DNA of 38,249 nucleotides from Helochares maculicollis (Eukaryota > Arthropoda > Insecta > Coleoptera > Hydrophilidae): contig JAWQRO010000477.1 in NCBI GenBank assembly GCA_033557835.1, positions 1-38,249 of the forward strand, read 5' to 3'. The notes beneath the pieces are model-generated. The model was given only the letters and a program-made list of their open reading frames with translations, did not search any database and was not told the DNA's origin. Every line of letters begins with the position of its first letter. Within the stretch, counting starts at the first letter, position 1. This document shows positions 20,995 to 32,646 of this stretch, in pieces. The translations under genes were made by a program, and so were the position numbers.

Positions 20995-23900
20995 TTATTC
21001 CAATTTATCTTTCTCGTCTATTTCAGACTTTACATCGTCTTCGCGGTCAGACACTTCATGGTTTTCAATTTTCTCGTTAAAAGTTACTGACTTTTTCCTT
21101 TCTCTATTATTTTGAAATTCTTCACTCTTTGATTGATACACTTCATCATAGATATGATTACCGGCATTTTTAATATCATTTTCATTACTCTGGAAATCTT
21201 TAACGTTCTCGTATTCCTCATTTTCATCTTCTTCCGGAGCTGGAGGATTGAAGACATACCCCGTAAGTCTCCTCTGGTTATGCAGTTCTACATTGTCAGG
21301 CCTAAAATAAAATGATTCGCATTATCTAAGCGTAAATATTTGTTCATATGTGCATTACACCTTAGAAGATTAATTTGTATGATCATAATGATAAACAGTT
21401 TTCTGTGCATAAAGTGAGTCAACGGTTAATTAAGTATATAGCATTTGAACAAAACTGTAACATGTTTGGAATACACATACGTTTTTACGATATCATTTCC
21501 TTCAAACTGGGTGGCTTCTAAATCGTTTTTAAACTGGCTTATTTGATTAGATTTCCTAATCTTAAAGTAATAGAACGCAATCGCCCCTAAAATAAGTATC
21601 GCTAAAAATACACTCAACACGGCTATTGCAGCAACATAGCCACCAGAACTGCATTCTTCATCCTCTGAGCTGGCTACGTCCACACAGTCAAATTGATCAG
21701 CTATAAAATCTTGTAAGCTTTCAACATTCCATTCCGAGCTGTCTCCAATCTTACTAGAAAAGAAATACTAATTATTATAACATCAAAAAATCGACGAACA
21801 GGAAAAATACTCAATAAATAAAGTCAATAATATTAATTTATGAATTGTTTTCAACTTACTTTACTAGATCACTGCTTGTTACTATATTTCCCTTTTGATC
21901 AATACCATATCCAATGACTCTCAATACGAAATTACTGCTTCTAATTGATTTTGCAACAGCGCCCAAAGGTATTATAGAAGCAGTTAAATACTTCATAGTT
22001 ACATCAATTTTATTTGAAAGTTCTAATAGTTTCGTTTCTACATCTTCAAGCTGTACTCCAGAGAAATCAATACTAATAATTTGGGTTTTAGCTAAAACAT
22101 GCACTTTTACAGGCACTTTAGTGGATTTTCCTCCGGTTTCTCCATTGAGGTCAGTAGCCACCACGTCAACAGTTATAGAGGTACTGAGTTTGTCTTTAGC
22201 GTATATTACGCCAGTTTGGGGGTGAATCATTAAGGGCGAATTTGTGTCAATGGAATATTTAATCTGCGCGTTAGTTCCAATATCCTTATCCGTCGCCAAA
22301 ACCGTTCCGATAGATGGTGGCGCAAATAAGTCAACAAGCTCTGATGATGGGTATCCAAATTCATATTTAGTTTGTACAAAAGTAGGCTCATTATCATTTT
22401 CATCTTCTACTTTAATCAAATACACAGATTTCATTCTGTCATTGAGAATGGGGCGTACAGATAAGCAGATATCATCAATCTTTCCAATATTTTCTTTCCA
22501 GTAAGCAACATTCCTTTTATTCGGCGTAGACTTCTTTTTGAGCTCTACCACTAGCTCAAATTGAGGATTTATTTCCCTATCAACTTCTACGCACTCAAGT
22601 TGATTTTGCGAATTGATCGAAAATACTTCAGGTGTCGTAGGATATTGCTCAACAATTTGGTATTCATATTCGTTACTAGGTGGCTCTAAAAGGACTATAC
22701 TTTGCGCTAAGTTTTCTTTAATACTTGTTAAAATAAGGGAATATTCAGGGTAGTACGTGTCTTCGCAAGTGATCGTTGAAGCTACATTGATTTTCACACG
22801 AGCTTCAGCAGTAATTCCAGAACTTTGTCCGGTAGCTATTGCAGTAAGTTTATAATTATTATCGAGTAACGTATCTTTTATGGTCAGTACTCCAGTGTTT
22901 TCGTCGTATGTCAACTGCGAAGGAAGAGTTTCTCCGCTATCCATTTTAATTTCGTATTTAATGTTTTCAGGAGGATTGGCTCTAGCTTCTATTACATGTG
23001 ACTGCGGCTGTAGAATTATTGCTGGTATTGTAAATTCATAGTAAAGATGAACAAATTCCAGTGTTGTCTCAGAAGGGGTCGTTGGTTCTATAAAGAAAAA
23101 GTCATAGTAAATTGGGGTGGAAAATTATAAACTTATTTGTAATGTTCTGTTTTTGCGTAGTATTTAATTGTTAGAAGTCATTAACGTAAAATGAAGTTGT
23201 TTGGTGCTCCGGTATTATCATGACTAACTCGAATGAGTAGTAGTTGATGTATTAGGGAAAACCTTCTAGCTTGGTTCAACATTAAATAAAAAATTATATT
23301 ACATTTCGAATAAAAGTATTCAAAATCGGTGTTTTCAGCAGTATCTTCGGGGAGAAGTTCTAGAATTAGTAGATTGTACCAAGCTATCAATATCATTTTG
23401 TAATTGTTGATGTGTAGGTATGTGTTGTTAATTGTTGAGTTACCTGTTACAACTGACGTTGTACAGTCTACACATGCTTCTGTTGTAGTAGGGACGCTAT
23501 CTGTTGTTGTAGGGGTGCTATCAGTTGGGCAAACAGGGCATTCTGTTGGACAAGCAGGGCATTCTGTTGGGCAAACAGGGCATTCCGTTGGGCAAACAGG
23601 GCATTCTGTTGGAGAAATAGGGCATTCTGTTGGACTGGTTGAGGAATCTGTGGGGCAAACTGGGCATGCTGTTGTTTCGCTCCCCGTGGTAGAGGTAGGG
23701 CATTCAGTTGGGCAGATAGGACAATCTGTAGGATTAGTTTGGGATTCTGTAGGAGATACGGGGCATTCCGTTGTTGGGCATTCAGTAACCGGACACTCTG
23801 TTGGATCTAAAATTGAACGATAGGCAAGTCTGATAATTTTATTTTATTTCATGCGGTTATTCATAAAGTGGCAATACAACGGCGTATTTTTTTTTAACAC

Positions 23901-26900
23901 AGTAGTATTTCAATAAAAGAATGTCAATAAATCGCAGTAACAACGTATTTGTTGAATTGTAGTAAATATTTGGAAAGTGCTAATTACCTATTTTATTGCA
24001 AGAATAATTTTTTAAGCTTATTCTTAAGAAATTATGTATAAACTACAAGTATACCCACTATGGTGCAAATTTTATTTTGTAAATATAAAGAATGCGTGAT
24101 ATAAAGTAGCATGAACTCCCCGAAAAACTAGAATAATGACTAACAATAGAGCAACAAAATATACGAAAATGCAACTCTTATTCTATAGATCGTTTCTCTT
24201 ACTTAGGGAACCTACTAGTAGTTAACATCAATCTAGAAATATTGACAATGATATAGGTCGCTTTATGAATAAAAGAGGTAAAACAATTTTTTTCATGTTT
24301 AGTTGTAAACAGCATACAAAGAAAATCTAATTTTCTTGTCGATGACATAAGCATCTCTTGCACACAGTTTAAAGAAGTTCCTGCTAAAAATGTTGTTGAA
24401 AGCAGAAGCTAAAGACAATATTTTGAAACAAGGTCATATGGGACAAATTTATTAAATAGCAGCTTGATGTGCAACAGATAGAACGATTAATTTTATAATT
24501 TAATTTGAAAATCAAGGGCAATTAACTGCAGATATTCAATCTAAATAAAAGCTTTTCGTATGTAGTTGTTTTCAGTTTTGAAATATTTTTTAATATAAAT
24601 ATAAGTAACAAGGTATTGCATTGAAGACAATTTATTCTAAAATTTTGACTGTCTGCTTTTACCTGTAAGATATTAAAAAGGTTGTGCCAACCTAGGGTGC
24701 GTTACACTCTTCGTTTCTATACGTTAGAGACACTGTACTATGAATCATAGGTTAACGCTTAGGCTTGTAAATATCGCTTCGTTTTTATAAATGGTTAAAT
24801 CTTTATAACTGTATTAGACAGGCGTCTCTTTAATATTGCTATAAAGTCTAGTGTGTCATTATCAATACCGATTTATCTAATGCCTGCATTATTATAATAT
24901 TTATTGCGTTCTACAGTACGTTTGCTCAGTTTAGTTTTATATATACAAATATTTCTTAAAGTTCAATATTGTATACAAAATATGGATGATTAGAGCAGGT
25001 ACCTAATTATCATTATTTGGCATCATTTCTCCAATATTATATTCATCTCAATTTATTTGATCAAATAAATTTTTGTTAGAATATTAAATTTCTAGAATAT
25101 AGAAATATAACCTACAATATTTTCAAGTTCTTGCTTCTGATGATAGCTTTTGTAAAAATATTTCTGTTATGCAAAAAATGATACATACTAGTAGTAGCGT
25201 CAGTTGGTTTGGTTGGATCTGCCGTAGTGGAATCTGTTACACAGGGAGGGCACTCGGTTGTCGTAGGAGGAGAAGCTGTCGTGTAAAAATTTTAAAATTA
25301 ATCATAAGAATAGGTATTTATTGTAACGAAACAGTAATATAAAGTTTGAAGAAACATCTGTTTCTGCTAGGAAGACTAAAGGGTTAGCAGGTTAATTTAA
25401 ACAAACTGATATTATGGAATATCTATAACATAGGGATTAAAATCAGGTCAATCTTATTTTTAGTAGTTTCAGTGCTTTACCTGGTAAATCCTAAAATTAA
25501 CCGTTTCATAAATACTACAATCGATAAGCAAAACATTTTTCCAGAAAAGTCAAATATGTTGCAAATTGATTTTCATTCAACATTTTGAAACAACGGATAT
25601 AGTTTTATGTATACATGAAGAAAATTGCTGAAAAATTATAAGATGTGAAGCACAGAGGAGTCGTATATTGACACAGATATATACATTTATACATACTTGT
25701 AGTTGGGTCAGTTGGGGCTACAGTTGTTATAGTAGGCGGACATATTGTCGTAGTATCAATAGTTGGACAATCTATTGTACAGAATTACATTTCAAATGAA
25801 AGGGCAATTGTTTCAAAGTATAACGTTTTAAAGCTATTAATACAAGAATACCCTATTTAGATTGTATGAAAAAAATAACGATACAAGGAAAACCGGATTA
25901 AATGTGAAAAAAATTCTTGCGAAATAGTATCAAATCAATGAAATAGTGCTAATGGACATACAAACAAATCATTATGGAGGTGCTTAGTTAATTAAGAAAA
26001 TATACGCTATCTTGTCAGGGCAATAAAATTTTGATACGGAAGGTTAAATTTAGACATTACGTTACTAGCACTAAATCATGTTTACTACAACGAATCCTGG
26101 AACGGAAACGAAGACATAAAGATTAATAAATATACAATATATTGTGTATTAATTTGGCTATACTTGACAAACACTTTCGAGCAAAATTTTCACACTACAA
26201 AACACTTTATCAGCTAAATTAGTGGTTGGTTTCATTGATTTTGTTTAAATCACAAATTGTATAGTAACAAGATTACTATCTAAACTAGTTGCTCAATATT
26301 ATTGTTAATTTAGAAGACCATTTGAAAGAGACGGGTAATATTATTTGACATCATTAAATATATACAGCGAATTGACTAATGATGTAAGAAGAAATAAACA
26401 TGTGTTGATTAGATTAATGAAAGTAATTTCCTGTAAAAAATACATTTATCTTATCTCGTACATAGCAAATTCTAAGCAAATATAAATAAATAAAAATGTA
26501 TAGACGGTGTAGCCTCTTATTTTTCTCTTTTTGTCCTATTATTTTGTGAGGTTTTTCACAGACATCCTCTATTTGGTACCGTTTAGTATGTTAGGTCTTA
26601 GAAATGAATTTTATTGGTATTTTAATGTGGAGTTCCGATGACACTTCATTTTGCTAAGTATGTTAAACGTCATAGTACAGCTATCAAAAAACTATTACTA
26701 TTAAAACAATGTATACCTTACTTCAAAAATGTGTATTATATTGTATTATATTGTATTGTATTATAAGAAAACTGTACTTTTGAATAATTTTTTTCTGTTT
26801 TGTTTATGTATGATAAGTATTCCAAGCTTCAGGTTAATCTCGGTCGAAACAGGTAAACGGTGTTAGTGCAAAAAATAAAATCGAACTATCAACGAGTTGT

Positions 26901-27407
26901 AGAAATAATTGGAAAGAATATCTTAAGAGATTTACTGAATTTAATGTATTAAAACTCGTCATATGGAAGAATTGTCCATAATAAATATTAGAAGTTTAGG
27001 TGGGCTTAACTGATCCACCGAGTATAAATGTATATCGGTAAGCTAACTAGCTCTCTGTGATTCCCCTTATGATGTGTATTATAGCGTATTGTAAACAAAA
27101 GTATTTTACCTTGGTAGATTGTTGCAAATGTTGAACCTAATGTGAGTGTGCGATAAAAAATAATTGGCGTATTAATCTGAATCAAATAGTGAAAGTCACG
27201 TTGTTTCTATAAAATTGGTAATGGGAAGAGAAGCCAACAAAATTGCAAATTGCATCCAGTAAAAATTCTTCGCTTCATTACTCATTTACATTGTAATTTT
27301 AAAAATTATGACAATGATTAAGAATGACGCATAAAACGGTACCATCATAATTTGAAGTATTCATTAGATTTTAAGAAAGATTTTAATCTAGTTGATGAAT
27401 AATTTGT

Positions 27408-27447
<40 letters not shown>

Positions 27448-29672
27448 TTACCAAATGAAATTTTTATTATTTTGTAAATATGGCGCAAATCTCAGCATGC
27501 ATACTATCCGCGAGTACTTAACTTTCTCAAGATTTGACGCCAAATAGTTATTTGATTTGAGTAGCCAATTTGCACTTTTACATATTTTAATAAATTTATT
27601 CATTAAGATAGGTTTGAGCGCAAATTGGCCGAATAGTTTGGGGTATTCTTGTACGTGAAATAATAATTTAAAAAAATGTTTACATACTAGTGGGGGCAAT
27701 TGTTGTGCAATCACATGGTTCAGGCGTAACTGAAAATAAAATAAATGTGTCTAAAACTCAATGCTCTCACTTGCTAATTCGACGAAGAATTCAATTTTAA
27801 TTCGAATAATCCGGTTCTTTTATAATATTATTTTGAAATAATAGAGTTTTAAAGGTAAATTGTAATTGCATCTTCATTTTGCATAAATGTGTAAACAATG
27901 TATTATTAGTAACAAACGACTAAATAAAAGTACAATTGGTTTAATTTTCGTAAAACAATATTCGTTAGATTAGCATGCGACTACTTTAAGGAGGAAGTAA
28001 CAGTGGTAGAATCGTACATTGTAAACTCAACTGGAAATTAGCACAAAATATGAACACATTTACTAAATGAAAATAAAATGTTATGTATAACAAAAAAATA
28101 CTCTTACCGGTTGTTGTCTCGCCACATTCTTTAATTGGAAATTGTACCACGATAACTGCATTAGTAGACAAGGTACTTATAGTTTGTGATGTCGCTTTAA
28201 CTACAACTATTGTAAATAGCGCTTTATTCATTTCTTCCTCTGGTATTGGAGTTTTTACTTCTATAAAAATCTCAGTTCCTGTCCGGTCCACATTAAAGTA
28301 TTCAGTTTGATCTAAAGTTAGTACTGAAGGCTGGTCGGAATTGTCATTTATTACAGGTGATCCATCGAGAAAACTCACTGTATCGGCTTCACCATTTTGT
28401 CCTACGTTATATTGTGCTATATAATATGGGGCATTAAAGGCTGGAGGGTCGGGAAGGCTTTGAGCTTCATTTACGGTAATTTTGATTTTAGTTGTACCCT
28501 TTCTTTGTGGGTTACCTTTATCCTAAAATAAAGCCATTACTAAATCAAGATATATATATATATAAAATAAGTTATTAATATGTAGATTAGCGTTGATCAA
28601 TATTCTCGAGATTTAAACACGCGAGTTATCAATGGTGACATTCGCATTAAACTCTAAATATATTAACCACACTAAAAATATATTTTTGCTGCATTTATCG
28701 TTTTTAATTAAACTAATTTTGTATTTATAAACTGATATTGCTGGAAGTAGGATAATTACGCATGAATAAACCGAGCAATAGAAAAAAATGTGCGAAACTC
28801 AGTTTTCTGCAATTAATAATGATATTTAATTGAGTAAACGTTAAAAATGTTTTAAAAATGATACCATTTCCCGAGAAATTTTGAGGCAATGAAAAAATTA
28901 CTCCATACAGTATTTTTATACTTACCCATGCTGTAAGGGTGTACGTAGTATTTTGATCCAAAGATAAATGTTGCATAGATTTTAAGGTAATACCGAGGGT
29001 TTTGTTGAGCTTATCAACAAAGTCATTTTTTTTTACTTCAAAACCTTCCATTTCGAAATCAAAATCTACATTAGTTATATCCATATCCTGAACTTGAATA
29101 GGATCTGGATTCCAGTCTTCGTTCAAACTGATTCCTATTGGAAATGGCATCGGAAGGTTGTATTCATATAAATCTTTATTAAATACAGGATCGTGATTAT
29201 TTATATCTTTTATTTTTTGAGTAAAAGTTGCTTCATGGACTTCATTATTTTTACATGCGAAAGAAACCTTAAAGGTTATTGGAAATGCCCCTTTTGGATA
29301 GTCTTGGTTAACCTCATTTGCTTCCAAATTCTTAAATTCTTCCGTCGCTAATATATCAAATTTATTTTCTGCATAATCTAGAGTAACATATTTTGTTACA
29401 TCATTTTCAATTATAGTAGCAGTCACAATGTTCGCTACTTTTAAGCCGTTTAAAAAAACGCCGTCTGTCATATCGTCAGGCTTTTCAGGTAATTCGTTTG
29501 CAAATGTTGAAAACTCTACTTGATCATTTTCGTTTAAGAAGATAATACACATGCCTAAAGTAACAGGTAATGTATTGAAATCTAAAATAACAAATCTTCT
29601 CAACTTACCATCATCGGGTCTTACTCCTGAAATATGGGTAAATACTAAATAAATTAGTAAAGTCCAAAACAT
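20995..29672 (-). CDS. Single-pass cadherin with an internal Thr/Pro/Cys mucin-like segment
   Basis: Exons, joined by consistent GT-AG sites and phases: 29672..28926, 28522..28108, 27729..27688, 25771..25697, 25275..25189, 23806..23444, 23087..21860, 21753..21481, 21301..20995 (stop): 1178 residues. A signal peptide (MFWTLLIYLVFTHISG) is followed by three divergent cadherin domains to about residue 385 (KDINNHDPVF; AWDKGNPQRKGTTKIKITV). Residues 385-585 form the Thr/Pro/Cys stretch. Three more cadherin-like domains (VEDENDNEPTF, ATDKDIGTNAQIKYS, VVATDLNGETGG) and a non-cadherin membrane-proximal domain follow. One membrane span (about 1025-1048) precedes a ~130-residue acidic cytoplasmic tail with tyrosines in EEYENV and IYDEVY. 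Cadherin domains are calcium-dependent adhesion modules; many linker motifs here are incomplete. A mucin-bearing cadherin recalls vertebrate mucin-like protocadherin (CDHR5), where the mucin part lies nearer the membrane. Orthology is not claimed. An optional 54-nt intron (29608..29555) would shorten it to 1160 residues. Confidence 0.85.
23444..23806 (-). repeat. Coding exon of CPTECPV-type heptapeptide repeats in the cadherin
   Basis: This 363-nt exon is phase 1 at both ends and encodes 121 residues, nearly all Thr, Pro, Cys, Glu, Ser and Val. The repeat is C-P-T-E-C-P-V, with 19 Cys by my count, ending in TPTTTDSVPTTTEACVDC. Thr/Ser-Pro density suggests mucin-type O-glycosylation; the regularly paired Cys are unlike ordinary mucin repeats and suggest disulphide cross-links. 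Flanking sites are ttttag|AT and ACAG|GTAACT. Other frames here are open only because the repeat unit is a multiple of three bases. Confidence 0.8.
23536..23640 (+). repeat. 21-bp minisatellite within the coding exon
   Basis: About five consecutive 21-bp units, each starting GGGCATTCTGTTGG or a one- or two-base variant, at 23536, 23557, 23578, 23599 and 23620. More diverged units continue to about 23800. Each unit encodes one heptapeptide on minus, so gain or loss of units keeps the frame. Confidence 0.85.
26732..26764. repeat. Short tandem repeat (TGTATTATAT-like)
   Basis: About three imperfect copies of a 10-bp unit, TGTATTATAT, in a cadherin intron. Confidence 0.7.
27413..27440. repeat. 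(TA)14 microsatellite
   Basis: 28 bp of uninterrupted TA dinucleotides in the cadherin intron between the 75-nt and 42-nt mucin exons. Confidence 0.95.
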
Positions 29673-29748
29673 TGTAAATTATTTGTATTTGCTAAATACA
29701 AAATCACATATTTAAACTAACACTTTAGACGGTCAAAAATTAACTCAC

Positions 29749-29754
29749 TTTATA
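29749..29754 (-). promoter_or_regulatory. Candidate TATA box of the cadherin gene
   Basis: TATAAAG on minus, 77 bp before the ATG at 29672 and just downstream of a GATA-motif cluster. The order GATA cluster, TATA, short leader, ATG is coherent. No strict initiator is visible at 30 bp. Confidence 0.4.
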
Positions 29755-29770
29755 TCTAACTGAATTACTT

Positions 29771-29897
29771 TTATCAAAATAAAGATAAAAATCATTATCT
29801 CTATGTATTATTAGCAGATTTTGATTGTTGATAATGCATCGCCATTCGCTGAATATCTGTCTGATATGATATGACTATTACAATTAGTAGCTGATAA
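29771..29897. promoter_or_regulatory. GATA-motif cluster upstream of the cadherin gene
   Basis: Five WGATAR matches in 127 bp: TTATCA 29771, AGATAA 29783, TTATCT 29795, TGATAA 29829 and TGATAA 29892, plus three further GATA cores (29854-29871) lacking the final purine. They start about 100 bp upstream of the ATG, next to the candidate TATA. The pattern resembles the block upstream of the double-C2 gene. Gut or fat-body expression is inferred. Confidence 0.5.
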
Positions 29898-29933
29898 ACA
29901 ATATAAAAAAGTAAATGTATTAGATTATAAACC

Positions 29934-31973
29934 CTATTGCTCCATTTTTGTTTCATTCTTTGGGCGTGGATTAAATTTATTCGTCAACTTATTTAACGTC
30001 CGCAAGGGAATTCGTGGTGATAAGCTCACCATGCTAGCCCATTGCCCATCGCATAAGCTGTCGAAATCCATGTCGTTTAGAGAAGATCCTCCTAGGCTGC
30101 CAGGTCCTCTACAAGCAGGTTGAGAATCCCAAATTTTATGACCGTTTTCTTGGATCCACCTATTGATCAAAAACGCATTGCATCATTGTTGTATAACATT
30201 TATGATTCACATATTCAAATCAAATTGCTATCCCATTTAATATATTCAACAACTTCTTAAGCTGAGGTTAAAAATAATACTTACAATGCGAGATATAAAA
30301 TATTGCAATCACAGTGCCAGGGATTTTTTGCTAGTTTAATCGACACTAAATCTTCCAAATAATCAAAGCACTTAGCAGGTATATATTGGAATTTATTGCT
30401 ATCCATATGTCTAGAAAATAGGTACTTATTGAAAATAGGCGACTTCATTAAATTTAATAATAAATTAGATCAAGTTACCACGCACAGTTTTTGCACGCTA
30501 GGTGTATAATTGAAGGTTAAAGGATGAACGCTTTTCAGCAAATTATTATTAAGTAGAAGCGACGTTACGTTGACTAATCCATTAAATGACTTTTCTTGCA
30601 AACTTTCTAAATTATTTGAGAACAAAAGAAGTTTTTCCAAATTTTCCAAATTTACGAAAATATTTTCCGGGACGGTTGTAATGTAGTTTTGACCCAAATT
30701 CAGTTCCTGCAGACTTCTCAAGTTTATAAAATCCAAATGGTCGAGCTGCAGCATGTTAATCAAATAACGGTTATAATTTTTATTACTTCACTTATTGCTA
30801 TCACTATTATTGTTACCTTACTATTATTGAATTACACTTACATGCTGCATTCTATTTCCAGTGAGAATCAATGTGGTTAAATTAGACAAGTTTTTAAACA
30901 ATCCTTTAGAAAGGCTCGCTAATTTATTTTTTCTCAAGTTGAGCTCTTCTAAATTTCCTAAGTTGTCGAATAAGCCAGAAGGCAGAAATTCTAGATCATT
31001 TTCAGCCAATTTTAGGTGTTTTAAGCTGTATAGATCTCGAAAAGTCTGAGAACCTAGGCTGTATATCCTATTTTTGTTCAGATCCAAATCCTCGAGTTCG
31101 TTTAAGCCGTGAAAAATTTCTTCTGGAATTTCCTGCAGTTTGTTTCCAGATATATGAATAACAATAAGGTGATGCGATGCTCCAAACAAATTTCTGGGCA
31201 AAGAAATCAAATCATTGTATGATAAATCTACAGTTTTCAAGCTTCTTAGCTTTAAGAAAATGTTCTGGGGAAGCTCTTCTAAATGGTTTTTGTGCAATCG
31301 TCTGAAAATAAATTCATTAAATGATGGTCTTAAAAACAGCCAATAAAACATACAAATACAGAAGGCTATCCAGTTTATCAAAAATTGTTTTTGGAAGGAA
31401 GTCAATTTGATTATCAAATAAATCGATTTCTGTGAGAAACGGAAGGATTTGAAACACCCCTTTACTTAAGGTAGTAAGGAAATTGACGCCTAGATCACTA
31501 AAAAGAATATAATATTATTTTGTTAGGTGTGAAATTCTAAGAAATACATCACTCGAACGTCATATGGTAAAACCTGGTCTGCAGGGATAGTAGACATCTG
31601 CCCATGCCAGCAGCTAAGGCTTCTCGTTTCTGGTCGGCATTTACAAGGACCTTTCATGCAGTTGAGCCATCTGTCATTATCCCATGCTACTGTCCAAACT
31701 GAAAAATTGTGCTTATTGACCAAGATTTTATGATCGTTTCAATCAAAGATCTAGTATTTGTATATTTCTGTATTTACTACCTGGCTGCTCGAGGGATCGA
31801 AGCCTCCTTTCCAATTTGCGTAAAGAGTTCTGAATTTCCTCATAGTTTTTTGTATAACTTCCTTCGTTCCTGATAATTTCAATTGCCTTACACCCATCGA
31901 TGTGACAAACATCCGCCCTTGAGAGCACTTTTTCAGTTAAACAAAACAAAATTAAAACTACTAATGTATTCAT
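29934..31973 (-). CDS. Secreted leucine-rich repeat protein with LRRNT and LRRCT caps
   Basis: Seven exons with consistent phases: 31973..31781, 31698..31548, 31497..31354, 31301..30842, 30745..30486, 30410..30285, 30159..29934 (stop); 519 residues. A signal peptide (MNTLVVLILFCLTEKVLS) leads to a short probable coiled coil (YEEIQNSLRKLERRLRSLEQ). An LRRNT cap with four Cys follows (WLNCMKGPCKCRPE...LSCWHG). About 13 extracellular-type LRRs of about 24 residues follow (for example LEDLDLNKNRIYSLGSQTF), then an LRRCT cap starting NPWHCDC. No membrane span or GPI signal follows, so it is probably secreted. Such proteins bind other extracellular proteins; the partner is unknown. The donor of exon 5 is GTGCGT; I chose it because it keeps both frame and the LRR register (VQKLHMDSNKF). 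An upstream GTG was rejected as start. Confidence 0.87.
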
Positions 31974-32646
31974 ATTTGCCACAATTTACTGCAAATGCGA
32001 CGGCTTAACCTAAACTATGTAAAGAGAGCTTTATTAAAATGACTGCTGCCTCAAATTGCTCTTATCCTGTAGTTAAGTAATTAAAGTAATGAAATTATTT
32101 ATGGATTTTGGTCACAGCACTTTAATATATTCGTAGCTTGAAAATTGGTTTGTAGGTGTGCGGAGACGCACCCAATAAAATTTAATTATGGGTCCGTAAA
32201 GACCCGTAAAGAATTGAATTCCTTCACTTATTTTATGTTTTTCTGGAATATCACAGATAATGGGTTACTTAGAAGCTCATTTACGTGGACATTTTTTAAA
32301 ATTGTCAATTGCTGAAGAAGCTCATAGACCACTAATAAGTAATGTGCAGCCAATAACCTATACGTTAGTCTACTTTCGAAGCATCTACTTAATAGTTTAT
32401 TTGTTCTATTATCTAAGCCTTGTTTAATGAAGCTTGAAAAATTCATACAGATTATATAAACTTTATAACAAACCTCCTCTGAGTTCTTTTGCGTGGTTAA
32501 GGGTTTTGTTTAATTTTTTAGATATCAATTATTTTGTAGAAACGTAACCAAGGTTAGGCTAGACCTAATCAAAAATTTTCGACAATTTTGACAATTGTGG
32601 AACTTTATTTTTTCCAGTTTATTTTAGGAAGTAAAATTTATACAAA
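31974..32646. other. Divergent intergenic region between the LRR gene and the STPG2-like gene
   Basis: 673 bp separate the two ATGs. No clear TATA or GATA cluster is seen for either gene. An inverted TTAGG...CCTAA pair lies near 32553-32568. A splice-acceptor-like TTTTTTCCAG just before the plus-strand ATG may mark a 5' UTR intron. Confidence 0.4.

Noticed and set aside
23404..23823. Plus-strand frame of VGQTGHS repeats, and a second minus frame of MPCLPNR repeats
   Set aside because: Shadows of the 21-bp minisatellite; only the minus frame giving CPTECPV fits both splice phases of the cadherin.
29582..29608. 27-nt in-frame intron after the cadherin signal peptide
   Set aside because: Too short for spliceosomal removal; the 54-nt choice or read-through is more realistic.
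32553..32568. TTAGG...CCTAA inverted pair, considered as telomeric repeat trace
   Set aside because: Only one unit in each direction; expected by chance.
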